Shown: positions 43,361 through 55,429 of the stretch, in pieces
Numbering within the stretch: position 1 is the first letter of the stretch
Layout: each line of letters begins with the position of its first letter
Origin: Dipteris shenzhenensis
Taxonomy: Eukaryota; Polypodiophyta; Polypodiopsida; Gleicheniales
Strand: one strand, 5' to 3'
Assembly (NCBI GenBank): GCA_047967505.1
Contig: CM106538.1
DNA: 64,000 nucleotides
Notes under the pieces: generated by a model
Told to the model about the DNA's origin: nothing
Database searches by the model: none
The model's input: only the letters and a program-made list of their open reading frames with translations
Made by a program: the position numbers and the translations under genes

Positions 43361-44017
43361 CACACAACTATCAAGGGATAGTTGAGTGCTAGACTAAGTG
43401 TCTATGAGAACATCGCATGATATCAAACTTAGACTGCATCACACAACTCTCAAGAGAGAGATGAGTTCCATAATAAGTGTCTATGAAAACATCTCTAAAC
43501 TTAGACTGCATCACACAACTCTCAAGAGAGAGATGAGTGCCAGAATAAGCATCTATGAAAACATCGCTAAGCTTAGACTACATTACACATCTCTCATAAG
43601 AGAGATGAGTGCTAGCCTCATATTTAAAAAAAATCTTTATATAGAAACTGAAATTGCAATGCACAACTCCCGCAGGAGAGATGATTTCCAGTCTCAAACA
43701 TAAATCAAACAAACAATTAATAAGTAAAAAAAGACTATGGTACACAACTCTCGCAAGAGAGATTAGTGCCAGTCTAATACACAATATAAAAGAAATATTA
43801 ATTAATAAAAAAAGACTGCAGCACACAACTCTCGCAAGAGAGATTAGTGCCAATCTAAAACACAATACAAAACAAACAGTAATTAATAAAAAAAGACTGC
43901 AGAACACAAATCTCACAAGAGAGATGAGTGCCAGTGTAAAACATGAAACAAAAAAAACATTAAATTAATAAAAAAATATTGCAACACACAACTCTCGCAA
44001 GAGAGATGAGTGCTAGT
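43361..44017 (+). repeat. Nine-copy tandem array with a conserved hairpin
   Basis: Each unit has CACACAACTCTCGCAAGAGA followed by GA(T)GAGTGCCAG or a close variant, starting near 43361, 43440, 43512, 43585, 43661, 43741, 43822, 43903 and 43986. CTCTC-GCAA-GAGAG is an inverted repeat. Unit length grows along the array from about 72 to 83 bp, mainly through A-rich spacer (AATTAATAAAAAAAGACTG). The first copy is the most diverged. Not coding. Confidence 0.88.
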
Positions 44018-44399
44018 CTTAGACAAAAGAGAAGAAGCTACCTATGAAGGGTGGGTGAGCTGGTAGGTAAGGTAATCTGGCAGGTACCATAAGCAAGTAG
44101 GAGGTAGGTAAGATTAGCAAGCAGGTAGCTGAGGTGGCAAGGAAGGCAGGCGGTAGCATTCGTACGTATACAAAAAATGAGAGTGGGTCTTCTTATATAC
44201 TACGTTGATTCGCATAAATAAATAGTAGTTAATTGTATGAATAAAGTTATTCGTACGAAATACTAAGCTATTCAAACGAATTGAATGGGAAAAAATGATT
44301 TAAGCGTTTTAAATTGCAAAAACCATGAATTCATGTGTTTTTTAAAGGAAAAAAATGGGTGAATTACTGCAACTTAGATCTTACATATTTACAACGTGA
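44018..44399. other. AT-rich spacer with GGTAGGTAAG repeats
   Basis: 44050-44160 is rich in GGTAGGTAAG and GCAGGTAG words; then plain AT-rich DNA. Confidence 0.4.
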
Positions 44400-46480
44400 C
44401 TGGCTTGGGATTTTCTTTCACACTGTATATACCAAGGGATCCATTTGTAATAGATTTGGCCAACCCAAGTGGGTGTAGAACAAAATGTGAAAAATGGCCT
44501 CATAAATGATGGTATTGAGCTTGTCACAAGGCCACATGTTCATTGTATCATTGCTGCTAGACTAATACAACCATAAACAATCTATTTTCACACTTTTTGT
44601 ATCAAGAGAGCCTTTTCTTTAAAATTTCTCCAACTCAAGTAGGCGAAGGGCCCTAAGTCGACAAGGAATGTAAAAGTCACTCATACTTGATGGTGTCGAT
44701 CTTGTGGGAAGTCCAAGTTCCCATTTCTTGGATAAGTTATAACTCTATCATAAACACTCTTTTTGTACTTTGTGCATACCTTGGAGCCATTTTTCACTAA
44801 TTTGGCCAACCTTAGTTGGTAAAGGTCCTTAAGTCACAAAATGGGTAGAAAAGGCTCTCAAAATTGAGGGTATTGATCTTGTAGCAAGGATACGTGAGCA
44901 TCGAACCCCATATTTATTCTATCACAAATGGTATTTTCCCATACTTTCTATACCAAGGTCCCATTTTCGCTTATTTGGGCAATCAGATTGAGTATAGGGA
45001 TCAAGTTTGGAAATGAGTGCAAAAGGCCTTCATAGTAAATGGGATAGGGCTTGTGGAAATTCAAGTGATCATTGGATCTACCTTGATCTCCCCTTGATTG
45101 ATGAAACCCATTATTTGTGATCCTCATTTACACTTCATATACCAAGGGAGCCATTTTTCATAAAATTGGCCTTCTCAATGATTTGGAAAACCTAAGTGGG
45201 TACCGAGGGCTTGAGATAGGAAACAAATATGAAAGGAATTTTCAATTGGCAGGATTGAGATTGTGGAAAGATAAAATAAGGATTGTGTTTACTTCCTTGG
45301 GAAATTACACCATAAATAGTCAATTTTCACATTCAAGCTATATGAATGGAGCGACCATAAATAGTAGAATTTCACACTTTTTATACCAAGGGAGTCATTT
45401 TTTACTAATTTGTGTAACAGAAGTAGGTAAAGGCATTAAGGAAGGAATGAGAAAAAATATCTTTCAACATTTTCTCTACAAAGGATCCATTTGTAACAAG
45501 GCCACATGGGAATTGTATTCCTCTAAGTTTGCTTTCTTGGTTCCAACATGGATGTTTTTCACACTTTCTATACCAAGGGATCCAATTTTTATTGATTTAG
45601 TCAATGTGAATGGGTCAAGGTTCTTGAGTCCAGCAAAGAATACACAAAGCCTTGAGTCTAGCAAAGACTGCACAAGGCCCTTAAATTTTACGGTATGGAT
45701 GAGCATTGGGCTCTAACAAATTCCACCAGAAGGGCCATTTTTCACTTTGTCTGTGGCAAGGAATACTTTTTTGTTTATTGGGAGACATGTCTATAGCAAC
45801 AGAGATGTTTTTCACTAATTTGGCTAAGGCAAATGCATAAAATTCCTTGATGGGATAGAGCTTGTGGAAAGGGAAAGCGAGTTGGATCCCCCTTTCTTGA
45901 CTAATTCCACCATAGAATGGTGTTTTTTCAAACTTTTTATAATGGGAGCCATTTTCCATTATTTGGCCGACCAAGTGCGTAAACATCCTCAAGTCCATCA
46001 GAGTATCCATAAGGACATCTAAGTTTATGTTATTGAGATTGTGGTATGACCAAATGAGCATTAGATCAGTCTTGCTTGATTGATTCCACCATAAACTCTA
46101 TGATTCATACTTTCTATACTATGTTGGGATCCATTTCTCATTTGTTTGCTTAGGTAGAAACGGACTCAAGTTAGGCAAGATGTATGCAAGTTTCTAATAC
46201 TTGATTAGATGAACTTTTAACTAGAACATGGGAGAATTGGATCTCCATTGCTTTCCCATTCCTTCTTCTTACACTTTCTATATGAATGGAGCCTTTTTTG
46301 CCTAATTTGGCTAAAGTGAGTGTCTAAAGGGACTCAAGTTAGGAAATGAGTGAAAATTTCACTAAAAAATGGTATTGATATTGTGCACAGCCACTCGAGC
46401 ATTTGATTGGATTTGTTTGACTACTTCTATAACAAAAAGTCAATTTTCACACTTTTTACGCCAAGGGAGTCATTTTTTAA
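44400..46480 (+). repeat. Highly diverged tandem array, unit about 180 bp
   Basis: A recognisable anchor, CACACTTT(T/C)TATACCAAGGGAG followed by CCATTTTTCACTAATTTGGCC, recurs in degenerate form near 44414, 44587, 44762, 44935, 45124, 45370, 45557, 45736, 45926, 46103, 46265 and 46448. Most spacings are 162-190 bp. Further shared words (GGAAATGAGTG, GATGGTATTGAT(C)TTGTGG, GAGCATT(G)GAT) keep the same order in each unit. Conservation is too low for a young satellite. Open frames across it, such as 45117-45716, are by chance. Confidence 0.75.
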
Positions 46481-46690
46481 ACTTTGATTGGATTTGTTTT
46501 CCTACTTCTGCAACAAATAACACCTTAATTGGATTTGTTTGACTATTTTTACAACAAGTGAGTACAAGCATTTGTGAGCACTACCTTCAAATTGGTTCTA
46601 TCAAAGGAAAACAATTGTAAAGATGATCGAATCATTAATTTGTAGCACCAATGATGGAAGCCCATGCATAGGAAAGTCCAAATTATGTGC

Positions 46691-46756
<66 letters not shown>

Positions 46757-47099
46757 AACCAAAATGGAAGGGGGTATTGATATTGTGCACAGCCACTCGA
46801 GCATTTGATTGGATTTGTTTGACTACTTCTATAACAAAAAGTCAATTTTCACACTTTTTACGCCAAGGGAGTCATTTTTTAAACTTTGATTGGATTTGTT
46901 TTCCTACTTCTACAACAAATAACACCTTACTTGGATTTGTTTGACTATTTCTACAACAAGTGAGTACAAGCTTTTGTGAGCACTACCTTCAAATTGGTTC
47001 TGTCAAAGGAAAACAATTGTAAAGATGATCGAATCATTAATTCGTAGCACCAATGATGGAAGCCCATGCATAGGAAAGTCCTTATGATGTGCAAATTTT

Positions 47100-47152
<53 letters not shown>

Positions 47153-47153
47153 T

Positions 47154-47200
<47 letters not shown>

Positions 47201-47205
47201 AACCA
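46375..47205 (+). repeat. 402-bp tandem duplication containing (TG)n(AG)n
   Basis: TTGTGCACAGCCACTCGAGC at 46381 recurs at 46783. Each half ends in TG then AG dinucleotide runs (46695-46752; 47103-47197). The matching place in copy 2 has only one unit (55030-55425), so the duplication arose after the segment was copied, or was lost in copy 2. Confidence 0.88.
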
Positions 47206-49926
47206 AAATGGAAGGGGGACACTTGGCAAGAAAGTGTGTGGGACACTTTTTAACAAAAGTGTAACTATAGCATTGCCTTGAAGGCAGTGCTAACAAACAA
47301 CCAATTTTCACCCTTTTTATACCAAGTGATTCATTCTTCAATGATTTGGCCAACTAGATGGGTAAATGGCCTTGAACAAGGAAATGAGTGGCAAGACATC
47401 ATAACTGATGCTGAGCCATATTTCATTGATTTGGAAAAACCAAGTCTGTTGAGGGACTAGACCAATGAAATAAGTTTTTAAGGTCTTCCTTCTTGATGGG
47501 TTTGATATTGTAGAAAGGCAACATGATCATTATATTCCCCTTCTCCATCATTGATTTAATTTTTTCACCATAAATTACATTTTTCCACACTTTCTATAGC
47601 ACATGACCCATTTCATGGAACATTACCCCATGCTATCAAAAGAAAGTATGTGTGATTACGTATGACTGAATCTTTATTAAGCAATGGGTTTATGATTTAT
47701 CCAAATTTCACATGTTGAGTTAAAGAGTTGCTAACAAGGGTTATATTCATGTGCACTTCTAGTCATACACATGTAGCCCTAGTTATAACATAAGGTATTA
47801 GAGCACAAAGGATATTGTGCCTATGTTTGTATTTTAACTCTTCTATTGAGTTGTAGACGATGCTGGGAGATAGGTGGCCGAGATGGCGTGAGAAGAAGCA
47901 AACTTTTTTTCTTCTCCCACATTGTGGGAAGGGGTTGGCATCAATGGGGTTAGAGGATTTGTAACTTGGGTCTTCTAGGAGAAGTTTATTCTCTTCCTAC
48001 TTTCCCCTCGCTCTCCTATTTGCCCATTTGATTTATGGGTAGCCTTTCCAAGGGACACTTGAGTAAGAAGACCCTTCGATTCTTTGATTCTGACTTTGAC
48101 CTGGATTGACATAGATGATTTTTCTCAACTTCAACCATTGTGTATTGCATATGGCCATAGAGCCTTACTTTGATCAAATTGTCGTGTCTAGTGAAGACCC
48201 CCACATCTTTTGTGGCTTTGTACATTGCATCAAGCCACAAGCCTCAAGTCGCCTCAAGTAGCTTAACTACTTCTTGCTCCATAACGTTCCTGCCTATAGT
48301 TCTAGGCTGTACCGCCCTTTTCAAGTCATAAGCCTTGATGATTAGAAGGTTATCTCTATTTTCTATAGCTTTTTCTTTCCCTTGTCGTGAGTAACATGCA
48401 TCATAGCTTCTTCATTCCACAAAGCCATGTGCAAATACATTTGCGAAAGACACAATTCTAAGATCTACTCCTTAGTGAGTGAATCTATTTTATTTTTTCC
48501 CATTCGAGATGGATTACTCCATGTCCTTAAATGCTGGATCAGAATGGTTTTAAATGCATAAGTTCCATCAAGGCTACACTTTTTATAAGCTCATGTAGTT
48601 TTGGCAAAAGTAACGACATCCATCCTTAAAGCATGAGTGCAATGTCTTCATAGAAAGGACAAATGGAGCATAGAAACAACAAAGTATTCATTAGAAGACC
48701 AAAATTCATAAGCCTTAGATAACATGGAGCATATATGATCAACAATTCCATTTGATTTGATTTTGGATAGGTCATTTGAACCTACTCAAGAATAGCTTCA
48801 ATTTTGATTCAAATCACTACTTAAATTGGGTATAATAGTGAGTTGAACCTGAAACATGTTGTGGAGGTAGCTCTATTGGGTCATTGTTTCCTTGGGTGTA
48901 GCCTTTTTTGATGAGGTTCATGGACTTTTTTGTATATAGGTATCTTGCATGACCCATAACTTATGCTTTGCTCAATGGAATTCAGCAAACTTTGTCTTCA
49001 AGTTGTAATACACATTCCAAACATGAACATGAAAGCAAAAAATTATGTAATAAGGATTTGGAACAAGACCGTAAAAGAATTACAAGTGCTATGTTTCATG
49101 TGAAGCATGCATCCTGAAGACTATAGGATATAATAATTTATTCAAAAACCTCAAAATTTTGTTCTATAGATACATACAACCAAGTAATCATTCAAAAGTA
49201 CACTACGTGAGCTTCTCCTCAACCCAAGGATGCACCTAAATGAGATCATTATGGATGGGTTAATGGGGCCTCCAATGTTGTGCTAAAGTGATGCATAGCC
49301 ATTTGAGGGCATGCTCCATAACTTTTTTTTGATTTGTTGAAAACCAAAACGGATTGAAAACTTGGAATCCAAACTATTGGGACAAGTGCATGGTGGTCTT
49401 AAAACGTTGATAGTTGATGGTATTGGTGTCTAGATTCACCGTAAAATGGAAGAAGCTGGAAAGTGCAATTTGTGCATGTGCAAATATATTTTAATAAATC
49501 CAACACTATTTACAATTTTGAATTGTTTCTTTTTCCATGCACTTACTTGCTATATGGCTCATAAGCATGCCAAAGGTCATTGCATTTAGTAATACACAAC
49601 ATCAAACACGATGGTGTGCCCTTTGGCCTATTTGTGTTTTGAAGCATTTTAGGGCACATTGCACTTCTTTGGGATATCGAAGTCTGCTGACATGTATCAC
49701 CAGAGGGGGAAAAACGAACGGCTTAAATTTTGCTACCCCCGTGAATTTTGAATTTTCACACCTCCCACCCATCGAATCTTGGAAGATTAAGTACCTGCAA
49801 CTTGCCCCTGCCCTGAAATGCCCTACAACCCACATGCACCTCAACATGACCTTGCATAGACTTTGGTTTGCCATTGTCTTCTTTCGGGTGAGTTGTCTTC
49901 TAATCTTTGATTGCCTTACCAAATAG
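47206..49926. other. Non-coding body of segmental repeat copy 1
   Basis: AT-rich, mostly single-copy within the unit. Small open frames (for example 48016-48240, present in all three copies) show no recognisable domain, and frame and start are not conserved between copies. Confidence 0.4.
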
Positions 49927-50180
49927 CTTCTTCGAGTCTAATCAGGAATGTGGATCTTACCTTTACTAAAAGGCCAAAAGTGATTTGTCAATGCAGAGTA
50001 CAATATAGTTCAGAGCATAAGAAAAGGAGAGGTAGCCTAAGTGCAGAAGTCATTGCTATAGTGATGACGTTTTGGCATAAAAATACGAGAGTTTCTCCAA
50101 ATAGAAAAGACATCTATAAGAAGCGGACGAGATGCAAGGTGTTTGAGGAGCACATCATACACATGCTAAATATAATGCAG
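49927..50180 (+). CDS. Candidate internal exon of an unknown gene
   Basis: 254 nt bounded by an acceptor (TTACCAAATAG|C) and a donor (ATGCAG|GTTAGT). The frame codes a basic, helix-rich peptide with RPKVICQCRVQYSSE and FWHKNTRVSPNRKDIYKKR, ending HIIHMLNIMQ. It is open throughout here, while the equivalent in copy 2 has a stop. I know no function; the conserved look (Trp/Lys-rich DNA-binding-like motif) suggests a transposon-associated or host gene fragment. No neighbouring exon was recognised. Confidence 0.4.
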
Positions 50181-50189
50181 GTTAGTGGT

Positions 50190-50930
50190 GCATAGACTAG
50201 CTCGGTGCTTGTTTGTGATTGCGCTTTGGGATAGTTTACTTGTTTCAATTCTTAAACTAGGCTTGGACTAAATGCGATTGTCCTAAACCAGCCTAGTGGC
50301 TGGAACATCATGAACTGTAGGCTGGTTCAGCTCAATTGCTAGCTATGTGATTGTCCTAAACTAGCGCATGTGGTTGAACATACATTAGTTGTTATTCAGC
50401 CTGGTGGCATGGTCGAGCAAAAATTAATAGCAATATATTTCATAATATATTGTTATTTTACTAAACCAGCCCGGTGATTGGAACATCATGCAACTGTGGC
50501 TGCTTTGGCTCAATCACTAGTTATGTGATTGTCTTGAATGAGCATGGTTGAATAGACATTACTTATTGACCAGCTCTATGGTTGTAATTATTGTATTTCT
50601 TAGTACCTAAATTCATTAAATTTAATTTCCTACTATTCGAGTCATATACCATTGCTAAATTGTGAAATTCAGAAATGAAAAGCAATATATTGTTATTTTC
50701 TAATGGTGAAATTCAAAAATGAAAAGCAATATACTTGTTATTGTCTAATATGTGAAGTTGACTCTGTTAGGCTAAACTATCCCAGTGGTTGAAACGATGA
50801 TAGTGTCCTAAACCATCCCGGTGGTTGAAATTGTGAGTGACTGCTGTCCTAAACGTGTCCTAAACCAGACCGGTGATTGAAATTATGACTCTCCTAAACC
50901 AGCGCAGTGGTTGAAATTCGTTTTGCTTCA
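50190..50930 (+). repeat. Dispersed CCTAAACCAGC(C)CGGTGGTTGAA motif array
   Basis: About ten degenerate copies, for example near 50287, 50352, 50460, 50771, 50808, 50859 and 50892, often followed by ATTGTGA or ATCATGCAAC. Spacing is irregular (about 35-110 bp). The same core reappears at 51225 and between 52605 and 53000. Confidence 0.65.
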
Positions 50931-51480
50931 TTATATACTTTAATTAGACTGTGTTTTGTATTCTTTTAGTAGTAGCAAAAAGGGGGCTCATTGTTCTGTT
51001 GTTCCTGCATGTTGGGTCAACAGACTGAATTGTATCTCAAGTTTATGGATCGGAATCCGAACATTTGAGAATTAATTCATGATGGTGGTCGCTCTCATTA
51101 GCCACGTTTGTCGTGGCTAAGATTCCACCCGGCTGGCAGTCAATTACTAGCCACCGAAGTGCCACCACATGGCATCTTCTTCATGATTACTAGCCCCCCG
51201 TCTGGGGTGGTGCCTAAGATTCCACCACGGTGGCTTGCAATTAATATGGATGGAACCCCAGCAAGCTCCAGCCACCACAGTGGCTCAAAATTTATAATAT
51301 ATATAAGATCTGTGGCATTTGGCATTTTACTATGTTGCTCTGATCCCGCCCATGATCTACTACTTTGCTCCACACACTCTGCTACTTTGCTCCACACCCC
51401 TCCTCAAGATCTTTTCTGCCTCTGCTCTACTTTGCTCCATGCTCCCTCCTCCAACTCTCATCACTCATCTGCTCCCCTAC

Positions 51481-51987
51481 TCACCCACTCATCTTCAACA
51501 TGCCTACTACCACCCCCCCTTGATGCTCTGTGATCCCAATGTTATCTGCCTTCTCATATAAGGTGATTGTGTTGCACTCACCTGGAGTAGGAATGCTAGC
51601 ACTAGTGGAGACCCTTCGTTCCCACAGTCGATTCCCCACACATCTACATGTCACCACCTTAGATGACATGCTCATAGAGGGCCTCTTTATGGATGTGCTA
51701 TATGGGTTCCCCCTAGATGTCCACGAAGGCCTTAGTATTTTCAGAGCAGAGTACTCTAGACTTGTTGGGGGAGCCATAATCCGAGTCCTAGCAATGTGCA
51801 TGGTCTTTGCCCTCTCCATCATATCCTCCTTTGGCTCCCTAAAACAAGCTAAACTAGTGGAAAACTGAGTCGTACAAATTCCCTCTTGCTTAGATGAGGC
51901 TCTCAACAATGGCTGGATGTAATCTTTTGGGTTCTCAACGATCTTTTGGCTCACTGGATGTAAGGTTGTGGTCTCTAAGGCATTCAT
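51481..51987 (-). other. Unassigned open frames on both strands
   Basis: A 168-codon frame on the minus strand overlaps a 112-codon plus-strand frame (51530-51868: VIVLHSPGVGMLALVETLRS and onwards). Long openness on both strands over the same 340 bp hints at an ancestral coding region on one of them. Which strand is real cannot be decided; no domain recognised. Confidence 0.25.
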
Positions 51988-52395
51988 GTAATCTCTTTTT
52001 GTTCAATTTGAGGCTCTCAGTATGCACACTTGTTAACTTTTATATTCTGAATGGTTATGGCTACTACCTGTAATCTTTTAGCCTTTAAGGCTCTCAGCAA
52101 TTGCTGAGTTTTTATAAATGTAAGATCCTCTGTTCAATTTTTACTCAATATAAGTTGATAATTTTTATATAACCTGTTATTGGATGTAGATGTACATTGT
52201 AATCTCTTTTGCTTTCGAGAACTTGTACTTTTGCCCTCATTTATATTTATTGCAACAAGGACTAAAATACCAGGAAAGATGGACTACAATTTCCTTGGTT
52301 TATGACAAAATAGCGCTAAAATAACTCCAACGATCCCACCATTGTGGTTGCATGGAGATATACCTAGAAAAATACAATTAAACTTTCAAAAATTG

Positions 52396-52548
52396 CAATT
52401 GAGGATATGGCCCTTGAGGGGTCCTCTCTAGGGGCAAGGGCCATATCGACGTGCATTATACAATATCAAGATGCCACTGGACAGAAATGGCATATCGATA
52501 TGGCCCTAGCCCCTAGAGGGGACTCCTCAAGGGCCATATCGTCAATTG
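52396..52548. repeat. Double hairpin, foldback MITE-like
   Basis: The outer arms start CAATTGA and pair across about 60 bp (52396-52455 with 52490-52548). Each arm is itself palindromic: GATATGGCCCTTGAGG...AGGGGCAAGGGCCATATC and GATATGGCCCTAGCCCC...CTCAAGGGCCATATC. The DNA or RNA could fold as one long hairpin or as two. No coding capacity. Confidence 0.75.
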
Positions 52549-53480
52549 GATTTTGCTTTGTTGCACAACAAAATACATTTTCATTGGTACACATACATAT
52601 AACTCAAAGAACTAGCATGGTGGCTTTCATAGATCTCCTTTTCTTTGCCAGCATGCTGGTCGTCATAGACTTCCTCCTGTAATACGTAAAAATAGGTAAC
52701 GGAGCTATAACTCTAAGAACTAGCACGGTGGTCTTTCCAAGACAACCTTGAATTTTGAGCGATGATAGGTCATTAGAGGCCAGAGATTGCATTGAGGCAA
52801 TGCTTAGAATGATAGATTGTGTCTCATTATTATGCCAAAAACCAGCGCGGTGGTCTCTCCAGGCCAACCTATGATTTGCATGGTCTGCGGGCAAAGATGC
52901 GACAAAAGGTTGCACGATGACAGGTGGTCAGGCCAAAGAGTGTGTGCTGCAGCAGTGTTCAGTATGATAGATTGCATCTAATTATTACGCCAAGAACTAG
53001 CACGATGAACTCTCTAAGACAACCTTCAATTTTAATGATCTGTATGGGTGTGGTGCCTAGTGACAGGTGGCAAAGCTACAGCAAAAGGTTGTGCGATGAT
53101 AAGTGATTAGACGGCATAGGCCAAAGACTGCGCTGCGTGAGTAGTGCAGAGATGCCATGTGTCGAGCTATGCAGTGTTCAGAACAAATACATTGTGTCTC
53201 AGTATTATGCTAGTGCACCTTCGTGACGTCGAAAAAATTTTCGAGGAGAGCACGGGTCTGCACAAAATTCAAATATTCACCCAGGAGCGCATTACATCGT
53301 GGCCCCAAAATGGCCCCGAAAATACTTCCACAATTGACTACACCCAAGCAAATGTTAACCCTATTGCATTCACTTCTTGCACTCTTTACAAGTCTATTTA
53401 TTCCAGCATCAATCCTACATTAAAGGAAAGAAATTAGCACATTGAGCTTGTGAGCTCAAAAGCAGCTTGTTACATCCACA

Positions 53481-54245
53481 AGAAGAAGTAATTGGTAGAT
53501 CCATGAGTAAAGTCTCTTGATACACACTAGGTAAGCCTTTGACATAGAGCCACAAACATTCTCCAGCATGGATCAATTCTATTTCTCATTCTTATTTAAG
53601 TGGTGATATTCCATTCATGATCCCAAATGAAATCCACGAATCGGAAGAACAAAACTGGCAAAAAATTGTATTGCTCGCTATACAAGCATTGACTTAGTTT
53701 GAATTGCCATAATCATGTTGCAATAGCTCCCTTGGCTAGCAATCACGAATTCCTCTTGATTTTGGCATGAATTGAATTCTTACAAAATACAAAATGAGAT
53801 CAGATTATGTGCCATGGGAGATATTCAATTTATGTTTCAAACATAGATTTACAATAACTACATAGAAGAAGTAATTGTTAGATCCATGAGTAAAGTCTCT
53901 TGATACACACTAGGTAAGCCTTTGACATAGAGCCACAAACATTCTCTAGCATGGATTAATTCTATTTCTCATTCTTATTTAAGTGGTGATATTCCATTCA
54001 TGATCCCAAATGAAATCCACGAATCGGAAGAACAAAACTGGCAAAAAATTGTATTGCTCGCTATACAAGCATTGACTTAGTTTGAATTGCCATAATCATG
54101 TTGCAATAGCTCCCTTGGCTAGCAATCACGAATTCCTCTTGATTTTGGCATGAATTGAATTCTTACAAAATACAAAATGAGATCAGATTATGTGCCATGG
54201 GAGATATTCAATTTATGTTTCAAACATAGATTTACAATAACTACA
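53481..54245 (+). repeat. 383-bp tandem duplication
   Basis: AGAAGAAGTAATTG(G/T)TAGATCC at 53481 recurs at 53864; the two 383-bp units are almost identical (a few substitutions), so this is recent. About 140 bp of unique sequence then separates it from copy 2 of the segmental repeat. Confidence 0.93.
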
Positions 54246-55346
54246 AAATTTAAGCATTGAACTCATTTGAAATAACAAATCCTCATGTTGAAACCCAATG
54301 CATTACTTCTTTTTTCCTACTCCATGAGGGCAATACCAATAATTTACTTCTTTTCAAAACTACTAAAGGGAAGCTAGTTAAAAGATATTGGGAGACATGT
54401 CTATAGCAACAGAGATGTTTTTCACTAATTTGGCTAAGGCAAATGCATAAAGTTCCTTGATGGGATAGAGCTTGTGGAAAGGGAAAGCGAGTTGGATCCC
54501 CCTTTCTAGACTAATTCCACCATAGAATGGTGTTTTTTCAAACTTTTTATAATGGGAGCCATTTTCCATTGATTTGGCTGACCAAGTGCGTAAACATCCT
54601 CAAGTCCATCAGAGTATCCTCAAGTGGGTATTCATCATCAAGTCCATCAGAGTATCCATAAGGACGTCTAAGTTTATGTTATTGAGATTGTGGAATGACC
54701 AAATGAGCATTAGATCAGTCTTGCTTGATTGATTCCACCATAAACTCTATGATTCATACTTTCTATACTATGTTGGGATCCATTTCTCATTTGTTTGCTT
54801 AGGTAGAAACGGACTCAAGTTAGGCAAGATGTATGCAAGTTTCTAATACTTGATTAGATGAACTTTTAACTAGAACATGGGAGAATTGGATCTCCATTGC
54901 TTTCCCATTCCTTCTTCTTACACTTTCTATATGAATGGAGCCTTTTTTGCCTAATTTGGCTAAAGTGAGTGTCTAAAGGGACTCAAGTTAGGAAATGAGT
55001 GAAAATTTCACTAAAAAATGGTATTGATATTGTGCACAGCCACTCGAGCATTTGATTGGATTTGTTTGACTACTTCTATAACAAAAAGTCAATTTTCACA
55101 CTTTTTACGCCAAGGGAGTCATTTTTTAAACTTTGATTGGATTTGTTTTCCTACTTCTACAACAAATAACACCTTACTTGGATTTGTTTGACTATTTCTA
55201 CAACAAGTGAGTACAAGCTTTTGTGAGCACTACCTTCAAATTGGTTCTGTCAAAGGAAAACAATTGTAAAGATGATCGAATCATTAATTCGTAGCACCAA
55301 TGATGGAAGCCCATGCATAGGAAAGTCCTTATGATGTGCAAATTCT

Positions 55347-55429
<83 letters not shown>

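Larger units (their letters stand above)
45776..51066 (+). repeat. Segmental repeat, copy 1
   Basis: 5.3-kb segment near-identical to 54386-59565, with a third partial copy from 61784. Homology begins at TATTGGGAGACATGTC and ends at GGAATCCGAACATTT. Copy 1 alone has a 402-bp internal tandem duplication (46375-47200). It holds the end of the 180-bp array, TG/AG microsatellites, a candidate exon at 49927-50180 and the motif array 50190-50930. No whole gene. Confidence 0.92.
51067..53480. other. Region between segmental copies, no confirmed gene
   Basis: Contains GCCACC(A)C(A/G)GTGGC-type inverted words (51120-51290), the open frames at 51481-51987, the double hairpin 52396-52548 and diverged repeats with AACTAGCACGGTGG (52609, 52719, 52839, 52995), each followed by CTCTCCAAGACAACCTT-like sequence and then a GGTTG(T/C)(A/G)CGATGA block. 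Confidence 0.5.

Noticed and set aside
43361-44017. CRISPR-like appearance of regularly spaced repeats
   Set aside because: Spacers are related to each other, the context is a plant nuclear genome and no cas genes exist; it is a tandem array.
45117-45716. 199-codon open frame
   Set aside because: It spans several units of the 180-bp array and its sequence only reflects those units; no frame is conserved between units.
46549-47256. Frames with Leu-Ser and Thr-His repeats (also 55198-55510)
   Set aside because: Products of (TG)n(AG)n microsatellites; lengths vary with the repeat.
48016-48240. 74-codon minus-strand frame repeated in copies 2 and 3
   Set aside because: Present only because the segment is repeated; copy 3 has a frameshift in it and no domain is recognisable.
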